From: JBCDJG01 sp038748065
GTDB taxonomy: Bacteria > Pseudomonadota > Gammaproteobacteria > Pseudomonadales > Halieaceae
Reading direction: 5' to 3'
NCBI GenBank assembly: GCA_038748065.1
Contig: JBCDJG010000100.1
Coordinates: 1 to 6,909 of the forward strand
Length of the DNA: 6,909 nucleotides
Below the pieces are notes generated by a model, which worked only from the letters and a program-made list of their open reading frames with translations, was not told the DNA's origin and ran no database searches. Below, piece after piece: positions 1 through 6,169 of this stretch. Within the stretch, counting starts at the first letter, position 1; every line of letters starts with the position of its first letter. Both the position numbers and the translations under genes were made by a program.

Positions 1-52
1 CAGGCCTGGTAGGCCTATAATCAATCCTGCGAGGGACATCGGCACTCTCCAT
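1..52 (-). CDS. possible N-terminal edge of a divergent gene, unrecognised
   Basis: On the minus strand an ATG at 52-50 opens a reading frame that stays open to the window edge, giving 17 residues beginning MESADVPRRIDYRPTRP. The frame is also open upstream of this ATG as far as a stop at 103-101. There is no convincing Shine-Dalgarno sequence, and 17 codons are too few to identify a family. It is listed only because a divergent neighbour would explain why about 285 non-coding bases precede the first + strand gene. It could equally be a chance open frame. Confidence 0.2.
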   Translation of the reverse strand, partial: MESADVPRRIDYRPTRP

Positions 53-337
53 TAAATCGATTTGTCGCAAAATCAGTCTAATGAATGCCGGTGTCCCCCG
101 TTAATGATGTAGAGCCAGAACGCCGGTGTGCCGGACCAATCCGTTCAAAAAATTGCGCCAGCAATTTTCATTGAGGCGCGCAGCGCCGAAGCCCGCAGGG
201 TCATAACACCCCTTAGGGTATTGTGAGTCATCGCGCCAGGCGGGCCATAAAAATAAGCCTTCACGCAATAAGCACCCAGCCTCTGTTTAAGCTAACATCC
301 CTGCCACTCATCATTCAGTTAATGATCCGCACATCCC
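53..337. other. intergenic region upstream of the MtfA-like gene
   Basis: This stretch of about 285 bases holds no supportable gene; the short + strand frames in it have no family resemblance and no ribosome binding site. It contains a twice-occurring GCCGGTGT (87-94 and 123-130), two back-to-back perfect stem-loops (149-187) and a small ACCC-CTTA-GGGT hairpin near 207-218. No clear sigma-70 -35/-10 pair stands out, although a promoter for the 338 gene must lie here or further upstream. Confidence 0.5.
149..187. repeat. two adjacent perfect stem-loops
   Basis: The first stem-loop is AAAATTGC-GCCA-GCAATTTT (149-168), with 8 base pairs and a 4-base loop. The second, 6 bases later, is GGCGC-GCA-GCGCC (175-187), with 5 base pairs and a 3-base loop. 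The first ends in four T residues, so it could act as a weak terminator. The pair also resembles the small intergenic palindromes that occur in many copies in some genomes; whether it recurs cannot be seen from one window. Confidence 0.45.
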
Positions 338-1183
338 GTGAACATACCAAGTGGCGCCATCGGCCTGATACCAATCATCATCGTCGTTATTGCTTTCTTC
401 GTTTATCGACGCATCAAGCAATGGCGGGACCGGCGTATACACAACAGGCCCTTTACAACTGAAATGGAGGCTTCCCTCAAACGCACCCTGCCTTTCTTTG
501 ACCGCCTGCCCCAGGACCAACAGGAAAGACTACGCGCAAAAATCAACGCGTTTCTAGCGGGCAAGCACTTTTACGGCTGCGCCGGCCTGGAAATCACGAA
601 CGAAATACGCATCACGATAGCCGCCGAGGCCTGCCTGCTGATTCTCAACCACCGAGGCGAGGTCTACCCGGGCCTGCAAGCAATCCTGGTGTATCCCAGC
701 GCCTTTGTGGTGAGTCACAGCGAAGCATCGGACGATGGCGTCGTCTTTTCAGAATCTCGCGATCTCCTGGGAGAGTCCTGGGATAACGGCCGGGTCATAC
801 TGGCCTGGGACGCGGTCGCACATGGCGCTGCCGACTTCAGTGACGGTAGTAATGTGGTGCTACATGAGTTCGCGCATCAGCTGGACTCTCTGACCGGGCG
901 TGCCGATGGCGCACCTCCGCTCTTGCGCAACAGCTACAAAAGCTGGGCCCGCGTCCTGTCGCAAAATTACGAAGACCTGCAGGAGCGGTACAGCAAGGGC
1001 TTGGACACTGTTATCGACACCTATGGCGCGACCAATCCGGCGGAATTCTTCGCAGTGGCCACGGAAACCTTCTTCGAGAAACCCCACGAGCTGGAGGCAA
1101 GGCGTCCAGAGCTGTATGAAGAACTGTGTATCTACTACCAACTGGACCCACGGTCCTGGCAATCGTCACCGGCTAATCATTGA
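338..1183 (+). CDS. mtfA: MtfA-like zinc-dependent peptidase (M90 family)
   Basis: This 281-residue protein resembles the MtfA/YeeI family (the E. coli member has 265 residues). Residues about 7-22 form a hydrophobic segment followed by YRRIKQWRDRR, which suggests an N-terminal anchor with the body in the cytoplasm. The zinc-peptidase signature HEFAH is at residues 176-180, inside NVVLHEFAHQLD. The segment PAEFFAVATETFF (about 234-246) should supply the third zinc ligand, a glutamate. In E. coli MtfA binds the glucose repressor Mlc and has aminopeptidase activity; outside enterics the partner is generally unknown, so only the peptidase assignment is firm. The start is GTG: an in-frame TGA at 323-325 rules out anything further upstream, and no good Shine-Dalgarno sequence precedes it. 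The gene appears to stand alone, 105-111 bases before the antiporter gene. Confidence 0.87.
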   Translation: MNIPSGAIGLIPIIIVVIAFFVYRRIKQWRDRRIHNRPFTTEMEASLKRTLPFFDRLPQDQQERLRAKINAFLAGKHFYGCAGLEITNEIRITIAAEACLLILNHRGEVYPGLQAILVYPSAFVVSHSEASDDGVVFSESRDLLGESWDNGRVILAWDAVAHGAADFSDGSNVVLHEFAHQLDSLTGRADGAPPLLRNSYKSWARVLSQNYEDLQERYSKGLDTVIDTYGATNPAEFFAVATETFFEKPHELEARRPELYEELCIYYQLDPRSWQSSPANH

Positions 1184-1232
1184 TATTTTAGCCCCCCAAA
1201 CGCCAGGCTTCCCGGCGACGCGGGCCCGATTC

Positions 1233-1254
1233 TTGCTGGCTTTTAGCTCAGCAA
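1233..1254 (+). terminator. stem-loop between mtfA and the antiporter gene; weak terminator candidate
   Basis: TTGCTG (1233-1238) pairs perfectly with CAGCAA (1249-1254), and GC (1239-1240) can extend the stem with GC (1246-1247) by bulging one T. No T-tract follows, so efficient intrinsic termination is doubtful. It lies 27 bases before the antiporter Shine-Dalgarno sequence and could instead be a leader element or an RNA-stability structure. Confidence 0.25.
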
Positions 1255-1281
1255 TAACATACAACAAGCATCACCCATAAA

Positions 1282-1287
1282 AAGGAG
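1282..1287 (+). promoter_or_regulatory. Shine-Dalgarno AAGGAG that decides the antiporter start
   Basis: AAGGAG ends one base before the in-frame GTG at 1289 but seven bases before the TTG at 1295. A ribosome cannot normally use a start codon one base from the Shine-Dalgarno sequence, so the TTG is the better start. Confidence 0.7.
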
Positions 1288-1294
1288 CGTGACC

Positions 1295-2641
1295 TTGAGC
1301 GCCGAAGCCAGTTGGATTTCTCTTTTGCCGGCCGCTGTTGCGGTCGCTACAGCGGTGATGACGCGCCGCCCTATCGAATCCTTGCTCGCCGGCGTGTTCG
1401 CCGGGCTGTTGCTGCTGGGCCCCTCCTCTTCGATCAGCAATTTCTCTTCCATTCTGCTCGAAGTCATGATGGATGAAACCATCGCCTGGATCATTATAGT
1501 TTGCGGGCTTATGGGCAGCCTGATTGCGCTGCTCATGAAGGTCGGTGCCGCCTCGGCCTTCAGTCGCTTGCTGGCCGCGCGGGCCACCAGCAGCAGAAGC
1601 GCGCTGCTCTATACCTGGCTGTTAGGTTTGCTCATTTTCATCGACGACTACCTGAATGCACTGGCGGTTGGCGCTGCCATGCGCAAGGTCACCGATAAAT
1701 TCGGCGTGTCGCGGGAGAAGCTAGCCTACGTGGTGGACTCCACCGCTGCGCCAATCTGTGTGCTGGTCCCTGTATCCACCTGGGCCGTTTTCTTCGCCGG
1801 CGTCCTAGAAACCTCAGGAGCCGCGGACGCCGGCAAAGGCATGGCACTGTATATCAGCGCAATCCCCTACATGCTTTATCCCTGGCTCGCAGCCCTGCTG
1901 GTGCCACTGGTCGCACTTGGCAAGGTACCCGACCTGGGCTTGATGAAGCGGGCTGAAGAACAGGTAGCAGAACAGGCCGCAGCAAATCACGATGAATTCA
2001 GCGTCGAAGAATCCGGGGACAGCTCTCGCATTGGCGCCTACCATTTTCTCGTGCCCATCCTCGCGCTGCTTGGATTCAGCATCTGGTATGACCTCGACGT
2101 GCAGCTCGGCGTGATCATGGCGGTAGTGGTTACCATCGTGCTGTACGGGTCGCAGCGACTGCTCGGCTGGTACGACATGTTCGATACCGTGCTGGACGGC
2201 ATCAAGATCATGATTCCCGCGTTGACGATTGTGGTAGTGGCATTCATGTTCAAGGAAGTTAACGATCAGTTGGGGCTCGCGGTATACGTGATCGAAAATG
2301 TCACCCCCTACATGACCCCGATGCTGCTGCCTTTAGTCGTTTTTTGCACCATGGCTCTTATTTCCTTCGCGACCGGGTCCAGTTGGGGTGTTTTCGCCAT
2401 CGCCATTCCGATCGTTATGCCGCTGGCAGAAACCGTTGGCGTACCGGCGCCACTTGCAGTTGGCGCACTGATTTCAGCAAGTGCCTTCGGCAGTCACGCC
2501 TGTTTCTACTCTGACGCAACGGTGCTTGCTGCACAGGGTAGTGGCTGCGGCGTCATGGAGCACGCCTTGACTCAGATACCCTACGCGCTGATTGCAGCGG
2601 TGCTAGCCGCCTTCGGCCTGACGATTCTGGCCGCGTTCTAA
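1295..2641 (+). CDS. nhaC: NhaC-family Na+/H+ antiporter
   Basis: This inner-membrane protein of 448 residues (450 from the GTG) has many hydrophobic segments typical of the NhaC-type antiporter fold. Family hallmarks are visible: FIDDYLNALAVG (about 115-126), followed by FGVSREKLAYVVDSTAAPICVLVPVSTW; FATGSSWGVFAIAIP in the second half; and a late GSHACFYSDATVLAAQGSGCGVMEH-TQIPYA block. The acidic DD pair and the second-half SDAT segment are in regions thought to matter for ion exchange. Substrate in this family ranges from Na+ to organic anions (malate/lactate antiport), so Na+/H+ exchange is a family-level call. The start is probably TTG at 1295 rather than GTG at 1289, because of the Shine-Dalgarno spacing. 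A hydrophilic acidic loop (about 215-242, EEQVAEQAAANHDEFSVEES) separates the two halves. Nothing links it functionally to the nitrate genes downstream. Confidence 0.85.
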   Translation: MSAEASWISLLPAAVAVATAVMTRRPIESLLAGVFAGLLLLGPSSSISNFSSILLEVMMDETIAWIIIVCGLMGSLIALLMKVGAASAFSRLLAARATSSRSALLYTWLLGLLIFIDDYLNALAVGAAMRKVTDKFGVSREKLAYVVDSTAAPICVLVPVSTWAVFFAGVLETSGAADAGKGMALYISAIPYMLYPWLAALLVPLVALGKVPDLGLMKRAEEQVAEQAAANHDEFSVEESGDSSRIGAYHFLVPILALLGFSIWYDLDVQLGVIMAVVVTIVLYGSQRLLGWYDMFDTVLDGIKIMIPALTIVVVAFMFKEVNDQLGLAVYVIENVTPYMTPMLLPLVVFCTMALISFATGSSWGVFAIAIPIVMPLAETVGVPAPLAVGALISASAFGSHACFYSDATVLAAQGSGCGVMEHALTQIPYALIAAVLAAFGLTILAAF

Positions 2642-2698
2642 GCCCCGGGCTGCCGCCATCGATACATCGCCGTACTAATCGCCCAGCGTTTGTCACGG

Positions 2699-2735
2699 CG
2701 CGATTTCACGGTGCACGCTGCACCGATATAGAGCG
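2699..2735. promoter_or_regulatory. candidate paired NtrC-type sites upstream of the porin operon
   Basis: A perfect palindrome CGGTGCA-CGC-TGCACCG lies at 2709-2725. Each half can act as half of an NtrC-like site with the GC-N11-GC core: CGCGATttcacGGTGCA (2699-2715) and TGCACCgatatAGAGCG (2719-2735). The outer halves are degenerate, with about 2-3 of 6 consensus bases. The two sites are centred 20 bp (two helical turns) apart, about 100-120 bases upstream of the predicted transcription start. An alternative reading is a single operator for another dimeric regulator binding the palindrome. Confidence 0.45.
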
Positions 2736-2769
2736 AAGCGCTGGCTTGCGATGAGCCCGTTGTGAGCAA

Positions 2770-2792
2770 AAACCCCAGTAAGTAAAGGGTTT
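2770..2792 (+). terminator. weak stem-loop after the antiporter gene
   Basis: AAACCC (2770-2775) pairs with GGGTTT (2787-2792) around an 11-base A-rich loop, with only three T residues at the end. It is the best visible candidate for ending the antiporter transcript before the sigma-54 promoter at 2801, but it is thermodynamically modest. Confidence 0.25.
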
Positions 2793-2800
2793 GTGGGCGT

Positions 2801-2816
2801 TGGCACACGAATTGCA
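2801..2816 (+). promoter_or_regulatory. sigma-54 (-24/-12) promoter of the porin-nasT-nasS operon
   Basis: TGGCACACGAATTGCA matches the sigma-54 consensus TGGCAC-N5-TTGCA, with the invariant GG (2802-2803) and GC (2814-2815) separated by the required 10 bases. Transcription should begin near 2827, immediately before the first leader hairpin. Sigma-54 promoters need an activator, and the sites at 2699-2735 are placed where an NtrC-type activator would bind. Confidence 0.82.
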
Positions 2817-2827
2817 ACAGGCTCTGC

Positions 2828-2850
2828 GCGGGCGACAGGGATGTCTCCGC
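2828..2850 (+). promoter_or_regulatory. leader hairpin with AGGGAU loop, candidate ANTAR (NasT) target
   Basis: The stem is GCGGG paired with UCCGC (one G-U pair), then one bulged C, then GAC paired with GUC, closing a six-base loop AGGGAU (2837-2842). ANTAR antiterminator RNAs are described as two small hairpins with hexanucleotide loops carrying A at position 1 and G at position 4; this loop has both. It sits at the very 5' end of the predicted transcript. A tetraloop alternative (GACA-GGGA-UGUC) is also possible. Confidence 0.5.
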
Positions 2851-2866
2851 TTCACACCACACATTT

Positions 2867-2882
2867 TGGGTAAGAAAGCCCG
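2867..2882 (+). promoter_or_regulatory. candidate antiterminator hairpin overlapping the porin-leader terminator
   Basis: UGGGU (2867-2871) pairs with GCCCG (2878-2882), with G-U pairs at both ends, around the six-base loop AAGAAA (2872-2877). Its right arm uses GCCC, which is also part of the terminator's left arm, so the hairpin and the terminator cannot coexist. That fits an antitermination switch. The loop has A at position 1 but not G at position 4, so the match to the ANTAR consensus is partial. Confidence 0.4.
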
Positions 2883-2926
2883 CCGATGCTCTGTAGCCTG
2901 CTGCAGTTCATCGGCGGGCTTTTTTT
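2875..2926 (+). terminator. intrinsic terminator inside the porin leader (attenuator)
   Basis: AAAGCCCGCCGATG (2875-2888) pairs perfectly over 14 bases with CATCGGCGGGCTTT (2909-2922). After a 2x2 internal loop, a further 6-bp helix (2891-2896 with 2901-2906) closes on a CCTG loop. Seven T residues (2920-2926) follow. The T-tract ends only 13 bases before the porin ATG and just ahead of its Shine-Dalgarno sequence, so the terminator lies between the sigma-54 promoter and the first gene and must be overcome for expression. NasT-mediated antitermination is the natural candidate. Confidence 0.88.
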
Positions 2927-2939
2927 ATGGGAGTAATTT

Positions 2940-4172
2940 ATGAAACTGCAATTCCACAGGGGGCTGGTTATCGCCGCGGGCTTGATGACTTCAACACAGG
3001 CCTGGTCTCAAGACAGCTTACTGGATGGTCTTCAAAGCATGGTTACAGAGGGAAAGGCCTCCATTAACCTGAGATACCGCTTCGAGGGCGTTGATCAGGA
3101 TGGATTCGACGAAGACGCCAAGTCGTCGCTGTTGCGCAGCCGGCTGACGTTGGAAAGCGGCCAATACAAGGGTTTTAGCGCGCTGATGGAGTTTGATGAT
3201 CTTTCCTCAATCGGCGCAGAGGACTACAACTCTACCGCCAATGGCAAGACCGAGTTTCCCGTGGTCGCGGACCCGGTTGGCACAGATTTCAATCAGTTCT
3301 GGGTCCGCTATAACTTTGAAGGCGGCAAAGGCACGCTAGGCAGGCAGCGCATCAACCATGGTAACCAGCGCTTCATCGGCAGCGTGGCCTGGCGCCAGAA
3401 CGAGCAGACGTTTGATGCGATACGCGCTGAATTTAAGCCCTTCGATGGCTTAAATATCGATCTCAGCTATGCCAACACAGTCAATCGAATCTTTGGCCCT
3501 GACGACGGTGCACAGCCTGCAACGTGGGATGGCGATTTCCCCTTCGCCCGGGCCGACTGGACAATCGCCGAGGGCCATAAACTGGCGGCCTTTGCCTACC
3601 TGCTCGACATCGACCCCATTACTGCCTACCCCTCCGGCCGAGCCGAAGACAACAGTAATACCACCTTTGGCGTCGAGTACCTCGGCAAGCTTGGCATGTT
3701 TAACCTCGCCGCCAGCTATGCCACACAGTCGGATGCTGGCGACAGCACGCTGGACTACGACACGGACTATCTTTTCCTGGAAGCCGCGGCAGCTTTTAAG
3801 CCGGTGACCTTCAAGCTTGGATACGAAGTGCTGGCTGCCGATAACGGTGTCGGCTTCAAGACGCCGCTAGCCACTCTGCATAAGTTTCAGGGATGGGCAG
3901 ACAAGTTCTTGGTCACACCGCCCGACGGTATTGAAGATCTCTATGTGAGTGCCAGTGGCAAATTGGGTCCGGTCAAGGTGGCGCTGATCTATCACGACTT
4001 CCAGGCGGAAGATTCAAGCGCAGACTTCGGGTCTGAGCTCAACATGGTGGGAACATGGCCTATCGACAAACGCTTCCTCCTGCAGTTGAAGTATGCGTCT
4101 TTCGAAACCGACAACGAGTCGCGCTTTGCAGATACGGACAGAATCTGGTTCACCGCACAGTTGAAGCTGTAG
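2940..4172 (+). CDS. outer-membrane porin, alginate-export-like; predicted nitrate-linked channel
   Basis: This 410-residue protein starts with a Sec signal peptide (MKLQFHRGLVIAAGLMTSTQAWS, cleavage after A21 or S23). The rest is rich in alternating beta-strand patterns such as INLRYRFEG, FNQFWVRYNFEG, LAAFAYLLDI and VKVALIYHDFQ, and ends in a strand IWFTAQLKL suited to recognition by the barrel-assembly machinery. It resembles alginate_exp-type single-chain beta-barrel porins. Specificity cannot be read from the sequence. Its position as first gene of a NasT/NasS operon, behind a nitrogen-type promoter and attenuator, suggests uptake of nitrate, nitrite or another nitrogen source across the outer membrane (inference). 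The ATG has a good GGGAG (2929-2933) six bases upstream. nasT follows after 60 bases with no terminator, so the genes are probably cotranscribed. Confidence 0.75.
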   Translation: MKLQFHRGLVIAAGLMTSTQAWSQDSLLDGLQSMVTEGKASINLRYRFEGVDQDGFDEDAKSSLLRSRLTLESGQYKGFSALMEFDDLSSIGAEDYNSTANGKTEFPVVADPVGTDFNQFWVRYNFEGGKGTLGRQRINHGNQRFIGSVAWRQNEQTFDAIRAEFKPFDGLNIDLSYANTVNRIFGPDDGAQPATWDGDFPFARADWTIAEGHKLAAFAYLLDIDPITAYPSGRAEDNSNTTFGVEYLGKLGMFNLAASYATQSDAGDSTLDYDTDYLFLEAAAAFKPVTFKLGYEVLAADNGVGFKTPLATLHKFQGWADKFLVTPPDGIEDLYVSASGKLGPVKVALIYHDFQAEDSSADFGSELNMVGTWPIDKRFLLQLKYASFETDNESRFADTDRIWFTAQLKL

Positions 4173-4232
4173 GCTTGCATCGAGCCGCGCGGCCGGTGAT
4201 CATGCCAGTCGCTTCAATGACGCGGCCGGACG

Positions 4233-4841
4233 ATGACTGACAGCCATACCGCCAGCACCATTGGCGTGATGGTCCTGGATGATCACCCGGATCGCGCGTC
4301 TCTTGTAGAAGCCAGCCTGGAAACGGCTGGCTTTCGCGTCGTATCAATGCTGTCGAGCTCATCCGGCCTGCTGCACCAGATCGAACAGCATCAGCCTGAT
4401 GTCATTCTCATTGACCTCGAATCACCCGATCGCGATGTGCTGGAAAGCCTTGCCATTGCGAACAATCACAACCCCACGCCTATCGTGATGTTTTCCGGCA
4501 CAGACGACCAGGCCTTTGTCAGTGAAGCCCTGCGCTCTGGCGTGACCGCCTATCAGAACCAGGCGCTGACGCCGGATATCGTTAAACCCATTATCGACGT
4601 TGCAATGAACCAGTTTCGCTACTTCGAGTCGATGCGCCAGGAGCTGAAAGAAACCCGCAGTGAGCTGGAAGACCAGCGCGCTATAGAGAGAGCCAAAGTG
4701 CTGCTCGCGCGACAGCAAAGTATCAGCAGCGACCAGGCTTATGCACGGATGCGCAAAATCTCCATGGACAAGAACCAGCGGTTGGCCGATGTCGCCCGGA
4801 CTGTTCTGGCGGTTCTGCAGAAAAACGAGAATTCGCAATGA
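4233..4841 (+). CDS. nasT: NasT-type ANTAR antitermination regulator
   Basis: This 202-residue cytoplasmic regulator has a receiver-like domain (about 10-125), a coiled-coil linker (about 128-150) and a C-terminal ANTAR domain (about 142-195). Receiver landmarks are D16-D17, D61 in VILIDLESPDRD and S88, but the usual conserved lysine near residue 110 is replaced (AYQNQAL), as expected for NasT, which is controlled by protein binding rather than phosphorylation. The ANTAR motif reads AIERAKVLLARQQSISSDQAY, then MRKISMDKNQRLADVA. In characterised systems (Azotobacter, Paracoccus, Bradyrhizobium) NasT binds leader RNA and prevents termination upstream of nitrate-assimilation genes, and NasS holds it inactive without nitrate or nitrite. 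An in-frame TGA at 4218-4220 makes ATG 4233 the earliest start; its Shine-Dalgarno sequence is weak, suggesting modest translation after the porin. The last 4 bases overlap nasS. Confidence 0.9.
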   Translation: MTDSHTASTIGVMVLDDHPDRASLVEASLETAGFRVVSMLSSSSGLLHQIEQHQPDVILIDLESPDRDVLESLAIANNHNPTPIVMFSGTDDQAFVSEALRSGVTAYQNQALTPDIVKPIIDVAMNQFRYFESMRQELKETRSELEDQRAIERAKVLLARQQSISSDQAYARMRKISMDKNQRLADVARTVLAVLQKNENSQ

Positions 4842-6028
4842 ACCAAGCACCCTTTAACCTACCAGCACCGGAACGATCTGAACTGGACCTGGGTTACATC
4901 AGGTTATCCGACAGTGCGCCCCTGGTGATGGCCCAGGAACTCGGACTCTTTGAAAAGTATGGTCTCGAAGTGCACCTACACCGGGAAGTCTCCTGGGCGA
5001 ACCTGCGCGACAAGGTCGTTGTCGGCAGCCTTGATGCGGCACAGATGCTGGCCCCACTGCCACTGGCAACAACTTTAGGCTGTGGCGGTCTGCGCGCCGA
5101 TATGGTCACCGGCCTCGTACTCAGCCTGAATGGCAATGGCATAACCGTATCGCGGGAGCTTGGGCAGCAACTCGCAGGCTTAGGCGCTACGCCAGGCGAT
5201 GCCAGGGCCAATACCCTTGCGCTGCAGTCACTAATAACGGCGGATGCCGCAAAGCAGCCCCTGACTCTCGCAGCCGCGCACAGCTTCTCCTGCCACATCT
5301 TCCAGCTGCGTTTGTGGCTTCGCGCCGGCGGTATCGATCCCGATCAGGATGTGCGCATCATCGTGCTACCCCCAGAGCAGATGGTCGACAGCCTGGCAAG
5401 GGGCATCATCGACGGCTTCTGCGTTGGCGAGCCCTGGAACACGGTCGCAGTACAACAGGGCATAGGCACCATGCTCGCCACCGGCTACGAGGTCTGGAAC
5501 AACCTCATAGAAAAAGTGCTAGGGGTCACCCAGCGTTGGCACCAGGCCAACCCGACCAGTCACCTGCGGCTGCGCCTGGCGATCATGGAAGCCTGTCAGT
5601 GGTTGGCCGAGCCCGCCAACCGGGCCAGAGCGGCTGCGACCCTTGCGGAACCTGAATATCTGGACCTGCCCGAATCCGTACTCATGCCCTCTTTAACCGG
5701 TCAACTGCAATTCCAGAGAGATGCCGCCGTCGTGGAGCTGCCACATTTTCACGTGTTCGGCCGCTTCCAGGCCGGCTTTCCCTGGCGCTCTACTGCCCGC
5801 CAGCTGCTCAGTATGTGCCTGGAACTGCTGGGTCGCGAAGCTAACGAAGCGGAGCTTGTATCCATCGTGCAACAGTCCTATCGTACAGACCTCTACCGTC
5901 AGGCCGCTCGCTACCTGGGTCTCCCGCTGCCAGCAACCGACAACATGCCCCTTGAACCGCACGCCGAGCCCTGGCAGCTGGCGCCCGGGCTTGAAATGGG
6001 GCCTGATCTGCAAATGGAACCCAAGTAG
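4838..6028 (+). CDS. nasS: NasS nitrate/nitrite sensor, NrtA-like, cytoplasmic
   Basis: This 396-residue protein belongs to the NrtA/CmpA substrate-binding family but has no signal peptide: residue 1 leads directly through a polar stretch into LDLGYIRLSDSAPLVMAQELGLFEKYGLEV. Family marks include SLDAAQMLAPLPLATTLG, LSLNGNGITVS, SFSCHIFQLRLWLRAGGIDPDQDV and IIDGFCVGEPWN (about 187-198). The fold is the same as that of the periplasmic nitrate-binding protein encoded downstream, now used as a cytoplasmic sensor. In studied NasS-NasT pairs, ligand-free NasS binds NasT, and nitrate or nitrite releases it. The ATGA overlap with nasT implies translational coupling and balanced amounts of sensor and effector. 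The C-terminal tail (about 372-396), LEPHAEPWQLAPGLEMGPDLQMEPK, is Pro/Glu/Met-rich, looks unstructured and lies beyond the binding-protein core. Confidence 0.9.
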   Translation: MNQAPFNLPAPERSELDLGYIRLSDSAPLVMAQELGLFEKYGLEVHLHREVSWANLRDKVVVGSLDAAQMLAPLPLATTLGCGGLRADMVTGLVLSLNGNGITVSRELGQQLAGLGATPGDARANTLALQSLITADAAKQPLTLAAAHSFSCHIFQLRLWLRAGGIDPDQDVRIIVLPPEQMVDSLARGIIDGFCVGEPWNTVAVQQGIGTMLATGYEVWNNLIEKVLGVTQRWHQANPTSHLRLRLAIMEACQWLAEPANRARAAATLAEPEYLDLPESVLMPSLTGQLQFQRDAAVVELPHFHVFGRFQAGFPWRSTARQLLSMCLELLGREANEAELVSIVQQSYRTDLYRQAARYLGLPLPATDNMPLEPHAEPWQLAPGLEMGPDLQMEPK

Positions 6029-6047
6029 TCACCACGCTAGTGCGCAC

Positions 6048-6066
6048 GTGCACCCAGACGGTGCAC
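6048..6066. promoter_or_regulatory. NtrC binding site upstream of nrtA
   Basis: GTGCACC-cagac-GGTGCAC is a perfect 7-5-7 inverted repeat containing the full NtrC consensus TGCACC-N5-GGTGCA. Its centre is about 110 bases upstream of the predicted sigma-54 start, a usual enhancer distance. It indicates control by nitrogen limitation. Confidence 0.82.
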
Positions 6067-6140
6067 ATGATGAGCAGAGTCCTTGATAAGACCGCAGCAG
6101 TATTCATCTAAGCCATTGAATTATATTAATTTTTATTTTC

Positions 6141-6156
6141 TGGCAAGCAAGTTGCA
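6141..6156 (+). promoter_or_regulatory. sigma-54 (-24/-12) promoter of nrtA
   Basis: TGGCAAGCAAGTTGCA has the invariant GG (6142-6143) and GC (6154-6155) ten bases apart and the TTGCA -12 element; the only deviation from TGGCAC is A for C. A very A+T-rich stretch (6114-6139) lies just upstream. The predicted start is near 6167, so nrtA has its own promoter even though it follows nasS closely. Confidence 0.82.
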
Positions 6157-6169
6157 AAGTACATGATAA

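Noticed and set aside
223..462. 79-codon + strand frame at the start of the MtfA-like gene
   Set aside because: It overlaps the N-terminus of the MtfA-like gene in another frame and encodes an Arg/His-rich, unrecognisable peptide.
2638..2862. 74-codon minus-strand frame between the antiporter and porin genes
   Set aside because: It overlaps the sigma-54 promoter and leader hairpin on the other strand, has no recognisable domain and has composition like non-coding DNA.
4188..4229. CGCGGCCGG occurring twice (4188-4196, 4221-4229) between the porin and nasT
   Set aside because: A short G+C-rich motif that easily recurs by chance; no hairpin with a T-tract and no sign of an internal terminator or promoter.
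4894..5298. 134-codon minus-strand frame inside nasS, and a 142-codon one over nasT (4422-4850)
   Set aside because: Both are antisense shadows of strongly recognisable genes, with no family resemblance or ribosome binding site.
6076..6088. Possible IHF site (AGA-GTCC-TTGATA) between the NtrC site and the nrtA promoter
   Set aside because: The position would suit IHF, but two of the conserved bases of the YAA half mismatch. It is not strong enough to annotate.
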